The notes: generated by a model from the letters alone, not told the origin. A stretch of DNA of 8,402 nt from an uncultured Clostridia bacterium (GCA_900557285.1 USSJ01000040.1:1-8402), one strand, 5' to 3'. Counted from the first letter of the stretch, positions 1-6,781 are shown. A program made the numbers and translations.

Positions 1-1525
1 CGAGAACCGTATCGTACCCTTTCGGCAAAGTCATGATAAAATGGTGCAAACCGACCGCTTTGCACGCGCGCACGACATCCTCATCGGATACATTTTCCTT
101 GCTGTAAACCACGTTTTCTTTGATCGTGCCGTCAAACAGCCACGTATCCTGCAATACCATGCAGAACAAATCGTGCACATTCTCGCGCGTCAGATCGCTG
201 GTCGGGATGCCGTCAATTTTTATGCTTCCGCTGTTGATCTCGTAAAAGCGCATCAGCAAATTGACCATCGTCGTTTTACCCGCGCCCGTCGGGCCGACGA
301 TCGCGATCTTCTGACCCGCTTTCGCCTCTGCCGAAAAATCATTGATGATGATCTTCCCGGGATCATACCCAAAATGAACATGTTCAAAAGATACATCTCC
401 GCGCACTTTTGAAGGAGCAAGGACGGCAGTTTTTCCGCTCTCGTTTGAAAGTTCTTTTTCATCTAAGAATTCAAACACGCGCTCGCTTGCCGCCGCGGCC
501 GTCTGCATGCTCGTGAATGCCTGCGCCAGCTGCGAAAGCGGCGAAGTGAACAGCCGTACATACAGTGTGAATGCGATGACCGTTCCGAATGCAATATTTC
601 CGTTTGCGACCAGCACCGCCCCGACAACGCAGACCGCCACATAACCGAGGTTTCCCACAAAGGTCATGAGCGGCATCATCAACCCCGAAAAGAACTGAGA
701 CTTCCACGCGCTCTGGTACAATTTATAGTTAATATTGTCAAAAACACTTTTGACCGCGTCTTCCGCATTGTACGCCTTTACCACATTGTGTCCCGAATAC
801 GATTCTTCGATATGCCCGTTGATCTCACCGAGGTAACGCTGCTGGCGGGCAAAATATTTTTGCGATTTGCCCATGATCAGGAACATGACCACAAATCCGA
901 TCAGACTCGCCGCGATCGCCGTAAACGCCATGATCCAGTTTGTAACAAACATCATGATCACGCTTCCCAACAGCGTGACGACGGCCGTTACCAGCGTTAC
1001 GACGGACTGGTTCAGAGTCTGGCCGATCATATCCACGTCGCTGGTCACGCGCGAAAGCACATCGCCGATGCTGTGCGTATCAAAGTAACTCAAGGGGATA
1101 ACATTGATTTTTTCGGATATGGCCGTGCGCAGATTCTTTGAATTTTTCTGCGTGACCGTCGCCATGATCAGTCCCTGAATATATGAACAGAGCAAACCCG
1201 CCCCATACAACACGACCAGAAAGATACAGAGCATCAGAACACGCTGCGTATCCATTTCAAAGGTTCCGAGGACTCCGTTCTGCAAAAACGCCGCCTGGAT
1301 CGCATCCGTCAGATCGCTCAGAACATTCGGGCCGATCAGGTTCAGTACGACGCCCGCCACCGCAAACAGCAATGCGATGATGATCGCCGCCAAATAAGGG
1401 CGTATGAAAGAAATGAGTTTCCCCATCGCTTTTTTGAAATTTTTCGGTTTTTCTGCTACGCGCGGCCCGGGGCCGTGTCCGCCCATCGGGCCGTGACGAC
1501 GAGGTGCATTGTCAGTTTCCGGCAT
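1..1525 (-). CDS. Heterodimeric ABC exporter, second half-transporter (permease-ATPase fusion), 3' end cut by window edge
   Basis: This is a type IV (MDR-like) ABC exporter half-transporter with a membrane domain followed by an ATPase domain. The ATG at 1525-1523 has a strong GGAGGTGAG ribosome site at 1531-1539. About 508 codons are visible. A Gly/Pro/His-rich cytoplasmic start (about residues 8-24, RRHGPMGGHGPGPR) is followed by six predicted membrane helices up to about residue 300. The ATPase domain then shows Walker A GPTGAGKTT near residue 409 and a Q-loop (MVLQDTWLFDGT). The signature motif and Walker B lie beyond the left edge. The gene overlaps the end of the upstream half-transporter by 14 bases, which implies translational coupling and a heterodimer. 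By family logic this half should carry the intact catalytic glutamate, but that cannot be seen here. Substrate is unknown; drugs, peptides or lipids are typical. Family call is very sure, substrate is not. Confidence 0.95.
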   Translation of the reverse strand, partial: MPETDNAPRRHGPMGGHGPGPRVAEKPKNFKKAMGKLISFIRPYLAAIIIALLFAVAGVVLNLIGPNVLSDLTDAIQAAFLQNGVLGTFEMDTQRVLMLCIFLVVLYGAGLLCSYIQGLIMATVTQKNSKNLRTAISEKINVIPLSYFDTHSIGDVLSRVTSDVDMIGQTLNQSVVTLVTAVVTLLGSVIMMFVTNWIMAFTAIAASLIGFVVMFLIMGKSQKYFARQQRYLGEINGHIEESYSGHNVVKAYNAEDAVKSVFDNINYKLYQSAWKSQFFSGLMMPLMTFVGNLGYVAVCVVGAVLVANGNIAFGTVIAFTLYVRLFTSPLSQLAQAFTSMQTAAAASERVFEFLDEKELSNESGKTAVLAPSKVRGDVSFEHVHFGYDPGKIIINDFSAEAKAGQKIAIVGPTGAGKTTMVNLLMRFYEINSGSIKIDGIPTSDLTRENVHDLFCMVLQDTWLFDGTIKENVVYSKENVSDEDVVRACKAVGLHHFIMTLPKGYDTVL

Positions 1526-3308
1526 TTTCGCTCACCTCCCCGTTTCCTTCCAGTTCTTCTTTGGAAAGCTGCGAATACGCGATCTCGCGGTATACCTCGC
1601 AGTTTTTCATGAGTTCGTCGTGCGTGCCCTGCCCGACCACTTTGCCTTCATCCAATACAATGATCCGATCGGCATCGCGGATCGTCCCGATCCGCTGCGC
1701 CACGATCAGCGACGTCGCGTCCCCTGTTTCCCGCTTCAGCGCCGTGCGCAGCAGGCGGTCTGTCTTATAATCGAGCGCCGAGAACGAATCGTCAAAAATA
1801 TAAATTTCAGGCTTCCTGCAGACCGCCCGCGCGATCGCAATGCGCTGTTTCTGTCCGCCCGAAACGTTCGTGCCGCCCTGCGCGATATGCGCTTGGTAAC
1901 CGCCTTCCATCTTTTCCACAAATTCCTGACCCTGCGCAATGCGCACGGCATCCTTTACTCCTTCTTCCGTAAATTCCATGCCGTCTTTCGCGCCGTAGGC
2001 TACATTGCTCTCTACCGTACCCGAAAACAAGACTGCCCGCTGCGGTACATACCCGATCTTATCATGCAATGCCCGCAACGTGTAATCTTTCACGTTTACG
2101 CCGTCCACCAGGATCTCGCCTTCCGTCGCATCGTAAAAACGCGGCACAAGATTGATCGCCGTGGATTTTCCGCTTCCCGTCGATCCGATAAATGCTACCA
2201 TCTGCCCCTTTTCCGCTTTAAAAGAAAGATCATGCAGAACATACTCCGACGCATCCGGATACTTGAACGATACGTTTCTGAATTCTACCGTCCCGACGGG
2301 CGAACCTTCCGGTGCGGCCGAAAGCGTGCCGTCGGCAATGTTCGATCTTGCGTCCAGCACCTCGCCGATACGGCGCACCGATACCATCGCACGCGGCAGA
2401 ATGGTAAAGATCATCGCCAGCATCATAAACGCCGCCACGACCTGCATCGCATACCCCGAAAACGCCGACATCTGCGCAAACATCTCATAGCGCTCCGCAC
2501 CTGTAGGCAGATCGTTGATCAGATATGCCCCCACCCAATAGATCGCAAGCGTAAGCCCGCTCATGATCATCGTCATCATCGGCATCATGATCGCCATGGC
2601 ACGCGAAGTGAACAGTTGTGTCTTTGTCAGATCCGTGTTCGCCTTTTCAAATTTTTTCTGCTGGTACTCTTCTGCATTGTAAGCGCGCACGACGCGCACT
2701 CCCGTTAAATTCTCGCGCGTGACGCCGTTCAGATTATCCGTCAGTTTCTGAACCAGACGGAATTTCGGAAAGACAGCCAGGAAAATAATCAGAAGCATGA
2801 TCACCATAATGCCGACTGCAACTGCCGTCGAAACAGACCACTGCCAGTTGCGCGTAAGAATCTTGCAGACCGCCCATACCGCCAAAATCGGCGCTTTGAC
2901 CATGATCTGCAATCCCATGGAAATGACCATCTGCACCTGCTGGATGTCGTTCGTCGTGCGCGTGATGAGCGACGCCGTCGAAAAACGGTTGATCTCTTCC
3001 ATCGAAAAACTCTCCACGCAGTCAAATACCTGGCTGCGCAAACGGAAAGATACCGTCGCCGCGATCCGCGCCGCAAAATATCCGACCAGCATCGAACTGA
3101 CCGCACTTCCCAGCGCGCACCCCAGCATCAGGGCTCCGTTCTTCCAGATCTCCCCGCCTGACGCCGCTCCCGATACCGCAAGCTTCGTGATCTCTTCCAT
3201 GTAATCGGGCATCGTCAGATCCAGCCAGACCTGCAATACTATGAATCCTACGCCAAGCAGCGCGTAGATCCATTCCTTCCATTTCAAAGTCTTTAAAATT
3301 CTAAGCAT
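1512..3308 (-). CDS. Heterodimeric ABC exporter, degenerate-site half-transporter (permease-ATPase fusion)
   Basis: This complete 598-residue MDR-type half-transporter is the first gene of the exporter pair. Membrane helices lie near residues 14-30, 57-80, 135-150, 160-180, 236-262 and 285-305, and the ATPase domain starts near 340. Walker A is GSTGSGKST (375-383), the Q-loop glutamine is Q423, and the signature is a canonical VSGGQ (482-486). Walker B reads IYIFDD, so Asp507 sits where the catalytic Glu normally is, and Gln538 (VAQRIGTI) replaces the switch histidine. This pair of changes marks the degenerate-site subunit in heterodimers of the TM287/288 and BmrC/BmrD kind. Its own ATP site should hydrolyse poorly, while its intact signature completes the partner's active site. 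The ATG at 3308 has an AGAGGT ribosome site. It is transcribed from the 3350-3379 promoter, divergently from marR, and is probably repressed by MarR. Substrate is unknown. Confidence 0.95.
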   Translation of the reverse strand: MLRILKTLKWKEWIYALLGVGFIVLQVWLDLTMPDYMEEITKLAVSGAASGGEIWKNGALMLGCALGSAVSSMLVGYFAARIAATVSFRLRSQVFDCVESFSMEEINRFSTASLITRTTNDIQQVQMVISMGLQIMVKAPILAVWAVCKILTRNWQWSVSTAVAVGIMVIMLLIIFLAVFPKFRLVQKLTDNLNGVTRENLTGVRVVRAYNAEEYQQKKFEKANTDLTKTQLFTSRAMAIMMPMMTMIMSGLTLAIYWVGAYLINDLPTGAERYEMFAQMSAFSGYAMQVVAAFMMLAMIFTILPRAMVSVRRIGEVLDARSNIADGTLSAAPEGSPVGTVEFRNVSFKYPDASEYVLHDLSFKAEKGQMVAFIGSTGSGKSTAINLVPRFYDATEGEILVDGVNVKDYTLRALHDKIGYVPQRAVLFSGTVESNVAYGAKDGMEFTEEGVKDAVRIAQGQEFVEKMEGGYQAHIAQGGTNVSGGQKQRIAIARAVCRKPEIYIFDDSFSALDYKTDRLLRTALKRETGDATSLIVAQRIGTIRDADRIIVLDEGKVVGQGTHDELMKNCEVYREIAYSQLSKEELEGNGEVSENAGN

Positions 3309-3349
3309 GAATACCTCTTTGAAATTCTCTTCTTGTTTACTTGCTGCAA

Positions 3350-3379
3350 ATTATAGCACGCCTTCCTTTCTTCTGTCAA
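3350..3379 (-). promoter_or_regulatory. Consensus sigma-A promoter of the ABC exporter operon
   Basis: On the minus strand TTGACA (3379-3374) is followed after 18 bases by TATAAT (3355-3350). The -10 is preceded by TGC, an extended -10 (TGnTATAAT). Transcription should start near 3342, giving a leader of about 35 bases before the ATG at 3308. Both hexamers match the consensus perfectly, so the promoter should be strong unless repressed. Confidence 0.85.
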
Positions 3380-3382
3380 ATA

Positions 3383-3415
3383 TTTCACATCTATTTATAT
3401 TTAACATTTGTGAAA
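3383..3415. promoter_or_regulatory. Candidate MarR operator: inverted repeat between the two divergent -35 boxes
   Basis: The arms TTTCACA (3383-3389) and TGTGAAA (3409-3415) form a 7-bp inverted repeat around an AT-rich 19-base centre with several further matched positions. It lies between the two outward-facing -35 elements (3374-3379 and 3430-3435), where a bound MarR dimer could control both promoters. The arm spacing is wider than in a typical single MarR site, so each arm could be part of a separate site. The assignment is inferred from position. Confidence 0.45.
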
Positions 3416-3429
3416 AGTATGTAAAATGA

Positions 3430-3458
3430 TTGACAACCACATCCCGAGAGTTTATAAT
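3430..3458 (+). promoter_or_regulatory. Perfect consensus sigma-A promoter of marR
   Basis: TTGACA (3430-3435), a 17-base spacer and TATAAT (3453-3458) match the consensus at every position including spacing. Transcription should start near 3465, so the mRNA would begin almost at the ribosome binding site. Because of this, the in-frame ATG at 3426 lies upstream of the transcript and cannot be the start codon when this promoter is used. Confidence 0.88.
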
Positions 3459-3464
3459 TTAAAA

Positions 3465-3472
3465 AAAGGAGG
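3465..3472 (+). promoter_or_regulatory. Ribosome binding site that fixes the TTG start of marR
   Basis: AAAGGAGG ends 7 bases before the TTG at 3480, ideal spacing. The upstream ATG at 3426 has no comparable site and falls inside the promoter region. Confidence 0.85.
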
Positions 3473-3479
3473 CGGAACG

Positions 3480-3932
3480 TTGAAAGAAGAAAAAATCGAA
3501 CAATTGGCGCGGCTTATTTATTCTGCCATGCCGCAACTTCGGCGCGATTATATCTCACCGCCGCACAAAAATGATGAAAAACTGCCGCGGCACGCGATTT
3601 TTTGTCTGCTGATCCTGAAAAAAATGAAAAAAATCAGCATGAGCGAACTTGCCGATCGACTGGGAGTTTCCAACCAGCAGATGACGCGCATCGTAAACGA
3701 TCTGGAAAATCGCGGCGCTTTAGCCCGCCAAACGGATGAAAAAAACCGCAGGCAGGTCAATGTTTCCCTCTTGCCGGACGGTGAAAACCTGGCAAGGCAT
3801 TACGCGAAAGAAGCGATGGACATTTTCCGCGAAAAACTCAGCATATTGAGCGAAGACGAACTGGACTCCCTCTCCTATCATCTGGGAGAATGTATCCGTC
3901 TGATCCAGAAAACGGAAAATCACAACCGCTGA
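3480..3932 (+). CDS. MarR-family transcriptional regulator, divergent from the ABC exporter
   Basis: This is a 150-residue winged-helix DNA-binding protein, the usual MarR length. From the TTG at 3480, an N-terminal dimerisation helix (residues about 2-25) is followed by the helix-turn-helix SMSELADRLGVSNQQMTRIV (about 53-72). The wing has TDEKNRRQVNVSLL, matching the family's D-x-x-x-R-R region, and a long C-terminal dimerisation helix follows. An in-frame ATG at 3426 would add 18 residues but overlaps the -35 box of the promoter, so the TTG with its AGGAGG site is preferred. The gene is divergent from the two exporter half-genes, and a candidate operator lies between the promoters, so it probably represses both the exporter and itself until a ligand releases it. 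No conserved redox cysteine is seen near the N-terminus, so an OhrR-type peroxide sensor is unlikely. The ligand is unknown. Confidence 0.93.
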   Translation: MKEEKIEQLARLIYSAMPQLRRDYISPPHKNDEKLPRHAIFCLLILKKMKKISMSELADRLGVSNQQMTRIVNDLENRGALARQTDEKNRRQVNVSLLPDGENLARHYAKEAMDIFREKLSILSEDELDSLSYHLGECIRLIQKTENHNR

Positions 3933-3939
3933 AATATTC

Positions 3940-3983
3940 CTGAAGTATTTATCAGCAGCTTTTGCTGAAGTGCTTACTGAAGT
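3940..3983 (+). repeat. Three CTGAAGT copies and a small hairpin downstream of marR
   Basis: CTGAAGT occurs at 3940-3946, 3965-3971 and 3977-3983. Overlapping them is a 6-bp inverted repeat, TCAGCA (3952-3957) with TGCTGA (3963-3968) around a 5-base loop. No U-run follows, so this is not a terminator by itself. It may be chance in a short 3' untranslated stretch. Confidence 0.35.
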
Positions 3984-3992
3984 GTTTTAAGG

Positions 3993-4040
3993 GCGGTTGC
4001 GCCTTCCTGCATTCGTCAGGAAGGCGCAACCGCTTTTTTA
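3993..4040 (+). terminator. Intrinsic terminator of marR
   Basis: The arms at 3993-4009 (GCGGTTGCGCCTTCCTG) and 4017-4033 pair perfectly over 17 bp with a 7-base loop (CATTCGT). They are followed by TTTTTTATTTTATT. On the minus strand no U-tract follows the hairpin, so it should act only on rightward transcription from marR. Confidence 0.93.
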
Positions 4041-4109
4041 TTTTATTCACACCGTACAGATTTCGTTCCCCGCCGAACCTTCTCAAATTCCCCATTCCTC
4101 TATGATAAG

Positions 4110-4139
4110 TATGCGCGCCGAAAATTTTCGGCGCGCATA
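4110..4139. repeat. Perfect 30-bp palindrome at the 3' end of the lipoprotein gene
   Basis: The half-site TATGCGCGCCGAAAA (4110-4124) is followed without a gap by its exact complement (4125-4139). It starts 7 bases past the lipoprotein stop, so it could end or protect the transcript of the dnaX-to-lipoprotein genes. It is not a canonical terminator in the leftward direction: AAAATTTT is in the centre, and the sequence after it on the minus strand (CTTATCATAG) lacks a U-run. On the plus strand a looser TTGTTTTATTTT follows, so it could act as a backup terminator for marR read-through. Confidence 0.7.
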
Positions 4140-4146
4140 TGTTGTT

Positions 4147-4635
4147 TTATTTTCCGAAGTTCACAAGCTCGTTTTTCAAAAAATCTTCATTCAGGTAATA
4201 TGTGCCGTTCGTCATTAATAAAAAACTTTCCGTGGGCATAAATGTTGCCGTCCAACTTTTTTTGAGAACATCCTCCCCTGTATTATGCTTATCCCCAAAT
4301 TCCACGGAATCAAAGAAACAGTTCAGCGTATCTTCTACAATGTAATAACGAAAACGGACAGTATAATCCTGTATTTCTGTCGTATCCAAAAATTCACTGA
4401 AATAAGAGTAATAATAGTGATAAGACCCCGTGCTTTCGTCCGTGAATACATAATAGCGCTGTTCCCCTTCCGGTTCGGATACATCGCTCGCTTTGATATA
4501 TTTCTTATGCAGGGTAAGCGTTGTTTTGACCGAATCGGCGCCCGCGCTCTTGTTATCACTTTGACTTTCCCCGCATCCGGCAAAAGTAAGCAAAGAAAGT
4601 ATTGCCACCAACACACAAACAATTATTTTTTTCAT
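4147..4635 (-). CDS. Small predicted lipoprotein of unknown function
   Basis: This 162-residue protein has a lipoprotein signal peptide: MKK, a hydrophobic stretch (residues 4-19) and a lipobox LTFAGC with the lipidated cysteine at C21. The mature part begins with a Ser/Asp/Asn-rich linker (about 22-36), as is usual for a protein tethered outside the membrane. The rest is rich in Tyr and Phe (for example RYYVF, YHYYYSYF) and in charged residues, suggesting a compact beta-rich domain. I recognise no family. The ATG at 4635 has an AAAGGAA ribosome site 5 bases away. It begins 28 bases after the gpsA stop with no visible promoter between, so it is probably co-transcribed with gpsA. Its hand-counted G+C over 4261-4500 is about 40%, lower than its neighbours, which fits a fast-evolving or acquired gene. 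Confidence 0.85.
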   Translation of the reverse strand: MKKIIVCVLVAILSLLTFAGCGESQSDNKSAGADSVKTTLTLHKKYIKASDVSEPEGEQRYYVFTDESTGSYHYYYSYFSEFLDTTEIQDYTVRFRYYIVEDTLNCFFDSVEFGDKHNTGEDVLKKSWTATFMPTESFLLMTNGTYYLNEDFLKNELVNFGK

Positions 4636-4663
4636 GTCTTTTCCTTTGTGATTTTTTTAAAAA

Positions 4664-5659
4664 CTAAAACTCAAACTTTGTATCGCGCGAGAAGAGTTTA
4701 AGAATGACATCCATGCAAAGATTTTTGCCGTCTTTGTTATTCAGAGGAGAATCGGTAAAGCAGATATCATAGACCGCGTTCGTGATCGGAAGTTCCACGC
4801 CCAGTTTTTCGCCTAATTTTTTCATGGCCGCCGCCGTCATGACCCCTTCGGCAAGTTTTTCGAATTTCTGCCCTTTCACGAGCATTTCTCCGTACATACG
4901 GTTGTGCGAATGATGCGAAAAGAGCGTCGTTTCATAATCGCCTAAATGTGCCAAACCGTATGCGGAAAGCTCATTGCCGCCGAGAGCCTTGATCAGCCTT
5001 GCAACTTCCCTTGCTCCGCGCGACATCAGAGGGCCTTTCAGTGTAGAAATACCGCCGCCGTCCAGCACGCCCGCCGCGATGCCCATCACGTTCTTTGCCG
5101 CCGCTCCGATTTCCGTGCCGATGATGTCATTCCCGTAATAGAAACGGATCAGATCGCTCTTAAAATCGTCCGCCAGCATTTTTTTCAGTTCCACGTTGTA
5201 GCTGTCGATCACCATGCAATTCGGAATGCCCGCCGTGAAATCCTGGATATGCCCGGGCCCCACCCAAACCGCGATCCGCTCTTTCGCTATGCCCGCATCG
5301 ATCAGGATCTGCGAAAGACGCTCGCCCGTCTCCACTTCGATCCCCTTCATGCAGAGCACAAAAAATTTTTCGGAAACGTCTCCGCAAGCCTTGATCTTCT
5401 CGATAAAACCGCGCACGCCCTGCGAACTGATCGAAATAATGATGATCTCCGCGCGCGCCACCGCTTTCGCAAGATCGCAGGTCAGAACAATGCTCTTATC
5501 CAGCGTAACATATTCGTTCTTGCCGGTATTTTTCAAAACTTCGTACGAATAATCGCCCTCCGGCCCCCATGACCAGACTTCTTTTCCTTTCTTCGTCGCC
5601 AGATACCATGCAATAAACGAGCCCCATCTTCCACAGCCCAGCACCGATATTTTATTCAA
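4664..5659 (-). CDS. gpsA: NAD(P)H-dependent glycerol-3-phosphate dehydrogenase, divergent GpsA
   Basis: GpsA reduces dihydroxyacetone phosphate to sn-glycerol 3-phosphate in the cytoplasm, supplying the backbone of phospholipids. The 331-residue length is normal. The Rossmann motif is GCGRWG (8-13), followed by the KGIE segment (105-108), GPGHIQDFTAGIPN (134-147, family GPSHAEEV), GTEIGAAAKN with the catalytic Lys189, SRGAREVARL (213-222) and GLAHLGDYETT with Asp241. It is a divergent copy: the family's S-R-N-R near the substrate phosphate reads SHNR (251-254), so His252 replaces the conserved Arg. The NPxYLPG-like segment is also poorly kept. The start is a TTG at 5659-5657 with GGAGGG at 5667-5672, eight bases away. 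It lies 80 bases after recR and 28 bases before the lipoprotein gene. A related dehydrogenase with altered substrate preference is possible. Confidence 0.88.
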   Translation of the reverse strand: MNKISVLGCGRWGSFIAWYLATKKGKEVWSWGPEGDYSYEVLKNTGKNEYVTLDKSIVLTCDLAKAVARAEIIIISISSQGVRGFIEKIKACGDVSEKFFVLCMKGIEVETGERLSQILIDAGIAKERIAVWVGPGHIQDFTAGIPNCMVIDSYNVELKKMLADDFKSDLIRFYYGNDIIGTEIGAAAKNVMGIAAGVLDGGGISTLKGPLMSRGAREVARLIKALGGNELSAYGLAHLGDYETTLFSHHSHNRMYGEMLVKGQKFEKLAEGVMTAAAMKKLGEKLGVELPITNAVYDICFTDSPLNNKDGKNLCMDVILKLFSRDTKFEF

Positions 5660-5666
5660 CCCCGTC

Positions 5667-5672
5667 CCCTCC
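5667..5672 (-). promoter_or_regulatory. Ribosome binding site that fixes the TTG start of gpsA
   Basis: GGAGGG on the minus strand lies about eight bases upstream of the TTG at 5659. The Rossmann beta strand (KISVLGCG) begins at once after it, as expected for a full-length GpsA, so no upstream start is needed. Confidence 0.75.
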
Positions 5673-5698
5673 GATTTCTTGTTTTTGTCAATAAAATT

Positions 5699-5704
5699 AT
5701 TATA
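5699..5704 (-). promoter_or_regulatory. Possible -10 element ahead of gpsA
   Basis: A perfect TATAAT on the minus strand lies in the AT-rich 80-base gap between recR and gpsA. No good -35 hexamer is found 16-18 bases upstream, and the nearby TTGACA (5692-5687) is on the wrong side. No terminator separates recR from gpsA, so read-through from the dnaX block is at least as likely. Confidence 0.3.
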
Positions 5705-5739
5705 CGTACCTATGAAACGAAAACTATTTTGCCGTAAAC

Positions 5740-6333
5740 TTAAATTTCTTTCCGTTCAATAAAGGCGCGCGAAAGCGTCACATCGTCGGTATATTCGATT
5801 TCCGAACCGATGGGGATCCCTCTGCTGAGCCGCGTGACCTTGATCCCCAGCGGCTTTAAAAGTTTGGCAATATACAGAGCGGTCGCATCCCCTTCCACGT
5901 CGGGATTGGTCGCGAGGATCACTTCCTCTACCGGTTCATTGCCTACGCGGGCAAGAAGCTCGCGGATGCGGATATCGTTCGGGCCGATCCCTTCCATCGG
6001 GTTGATCACTCCGTGCAGGACATGATACACGCCCTTGTATTCGTGCAGTTTTTCCAGTGCGATGACATCTTTCGGCTCTTTGACGACGCAGATCACACGG
6101 TGATCGCGCTGACGGCAGATCTCGCACTCCTCATCTTCCGTAAAATTTCCGCATACTTTGCAATAGCGGACTTTCTTTTTTACGTTCAGGATCGCGGCGG
6201 CAAATTCCTGCGCCTCACTCTCCGTCATGTTGATGATCTTATAGGCATACCGCTGGGCAGACTTTTTGCCGACCCCCGGGAGTTTGGAAAACTCGTTGAT
6301 CAGCCTTCCGATCGGTTCAATGTACACTTGCAT
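5740..6333 (-). CDS. recR: Recombination mediator protein RecR
   Basis: RecR works with RecO (and RecF) to load RecA at single-strand gaps during recombinational DNA repair. The 197-residue length is typical. The N-terminal helix-hairpin-helix includes [13 protein letters not shown] (18-30). The zinc finger has four cysteines at 58, 61, 70 and 73 (CKVC...CEIC). The Toprim domain follows with VKEPKD (84-89), the [13 protein letters not shown] segment (142-154) and the C-terminal [19 protein letters not shown] (169-187). All expected residues are present, so it should be functional. The ATG at 6333 lies 3 bases after the ybaB stop, with GGGAGG at 6347-6352 inside the ybaB end. That implies translational coupling in the conserved dnaX-ybaB-recR order. 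Confidence 0.97.
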   Translation of the reverse strand: MQVYIEPIGRLINEFSKLPGVGKKSAQRYAYKIINMTESEAQEFAAAILNVKKKVRYCKVCGNFTEDEECEICRQRDHRVICVVKEPKDVIALEKLHEYKGVYHVLHGVINPMEGIGPNDIRIRELLARVGNEPVEEVILATNPDVEGDATALYIAKLLKPLGIKVTRLSRGIPIGSEIEYTDDVTLSRAFIERKEI

Positions 6334-6336
6334 TGT

Positions 6337-6675
6337 TTAAAAAAGGCCTCCCATGCCGCCCATTCCGCCGAACGGGCCCATCTTTTCCTGGTACACTTCG
6401 TCCGCTTTTTTATAGCCGTCGTTGATCGCCGCCATGATCAGATCTTCCAGCATCTCGACGTCTTCGGGATCGACCACTTTCGGATCCAGCTCGATCCCGT
6501 CGATCTTCTTTTTCGCGTTCATGTACACGACCACCGCTTCTCCGCCGCTCGTACCCACGATCTCCCAGTCTTCCAGAAGCTTTTCCGTTTCCTGCAGCTG
6601 TTCCTGCATTTTCTGCGCCTGCTTCATCAGGTTCTGCATGTTTCCGCCGCCCATTCCGCCTTTGAATCCTGCCAT
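6337..6675 (-). CDS. ybaB: YbaB/EbfC-family nucleoid-associated DNA-binding protein
   Basis: YbaB/EbfC proteins are small dimeric DNA-binding proteins that coat the nucleoid. Their gene sits between dnaX and recR in many bacteria (yaaK in Bacillus subtilis). The 112-residue product starts at the ATG at 6675, which has AAGGAAGGA at 6683-6691. A TTG seven codons upstream (6696) is in frame but would overlap this ribosome site, so it is less likely. The sequence shows a Gly/Met-rich N-terminus (MAGFKGGMGGGN) and an amphipathic helix (NLMKQAQKMQEQLQETEKLL). The conserved core includes GGEAVVVYMNAKKKI and a LDPKVVDPEDVEMLEDLIMAAINDG-type helical segment. A Gly/Met-rich tail (GGMGGMGGLF) closes it. 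The low-complexity ends are common in Firmicutes homologs. Confidence 0.96.
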   Translation of the reverse strand: MAGFKGGMGGGNMQNLMKQAQKMQEQLQETEKLLEDWEIVGTSGGEAVVVYMNAKKKIDGIELDPKVVDPEDVEMLEDLIMAAINDGYKKADEVYQEKMGPFGGMGGMGGLF

Positions 6676-6781
6676 ATCTTCGTCCTTCCTTTTCAATCAA
6701 TCTTTTTCCGCGCACACTGCGCCGTTTATCCGACAAGTTCCCCGTAAACTTTCGTCCGCCGTGAATCTTGCTGTAAAATTC
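6676..6781 (-). other. dnaX-ybaB intergenic gap, no clear promoter or terminator
   Basis: This 106-base gap holds the ybaB ribosome site and a short hairpin (GCGCA, 3-base loop, TGCGC at 6710-6722). No U-run follows on the minus strand and no paired -35/-10 is recognised. Read-through from dnaX into ybaB is likely. Confidence 0.5.

Noticed and set aside
1509..2708. A 399-codon plus-strand open frame
   Set aside because: It lies wholly antisense to the ABC half-transporter, which has all its motifs. The translation is rich in Arg/His with no domain, typical of a shadow frame in GC-rich coding DNA.
3997..4218. A 73-codon plus-strand open frame between marR and the lipoprotein gene
   Set aside because: It begins inside the terminator stem, runs through the palindrome and into the antisense of the lipoprotein gene, so it is not a credible gene.
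5687..5692. Minus-strand TTGACA ahead of gpsA as a -35 box
   Set aside because: A -10 placed 17 bases downstream would fall in the GC-rich ribosome binding region with no resemblance to TATAAT.
6710..6722. Hairpin GCGCA-loop-TGCGC as a terminator after dnaX
   Set aside because: The stem is only 5 bp and is followed on the minus strand by GGAAAAAG rather than a U-run.
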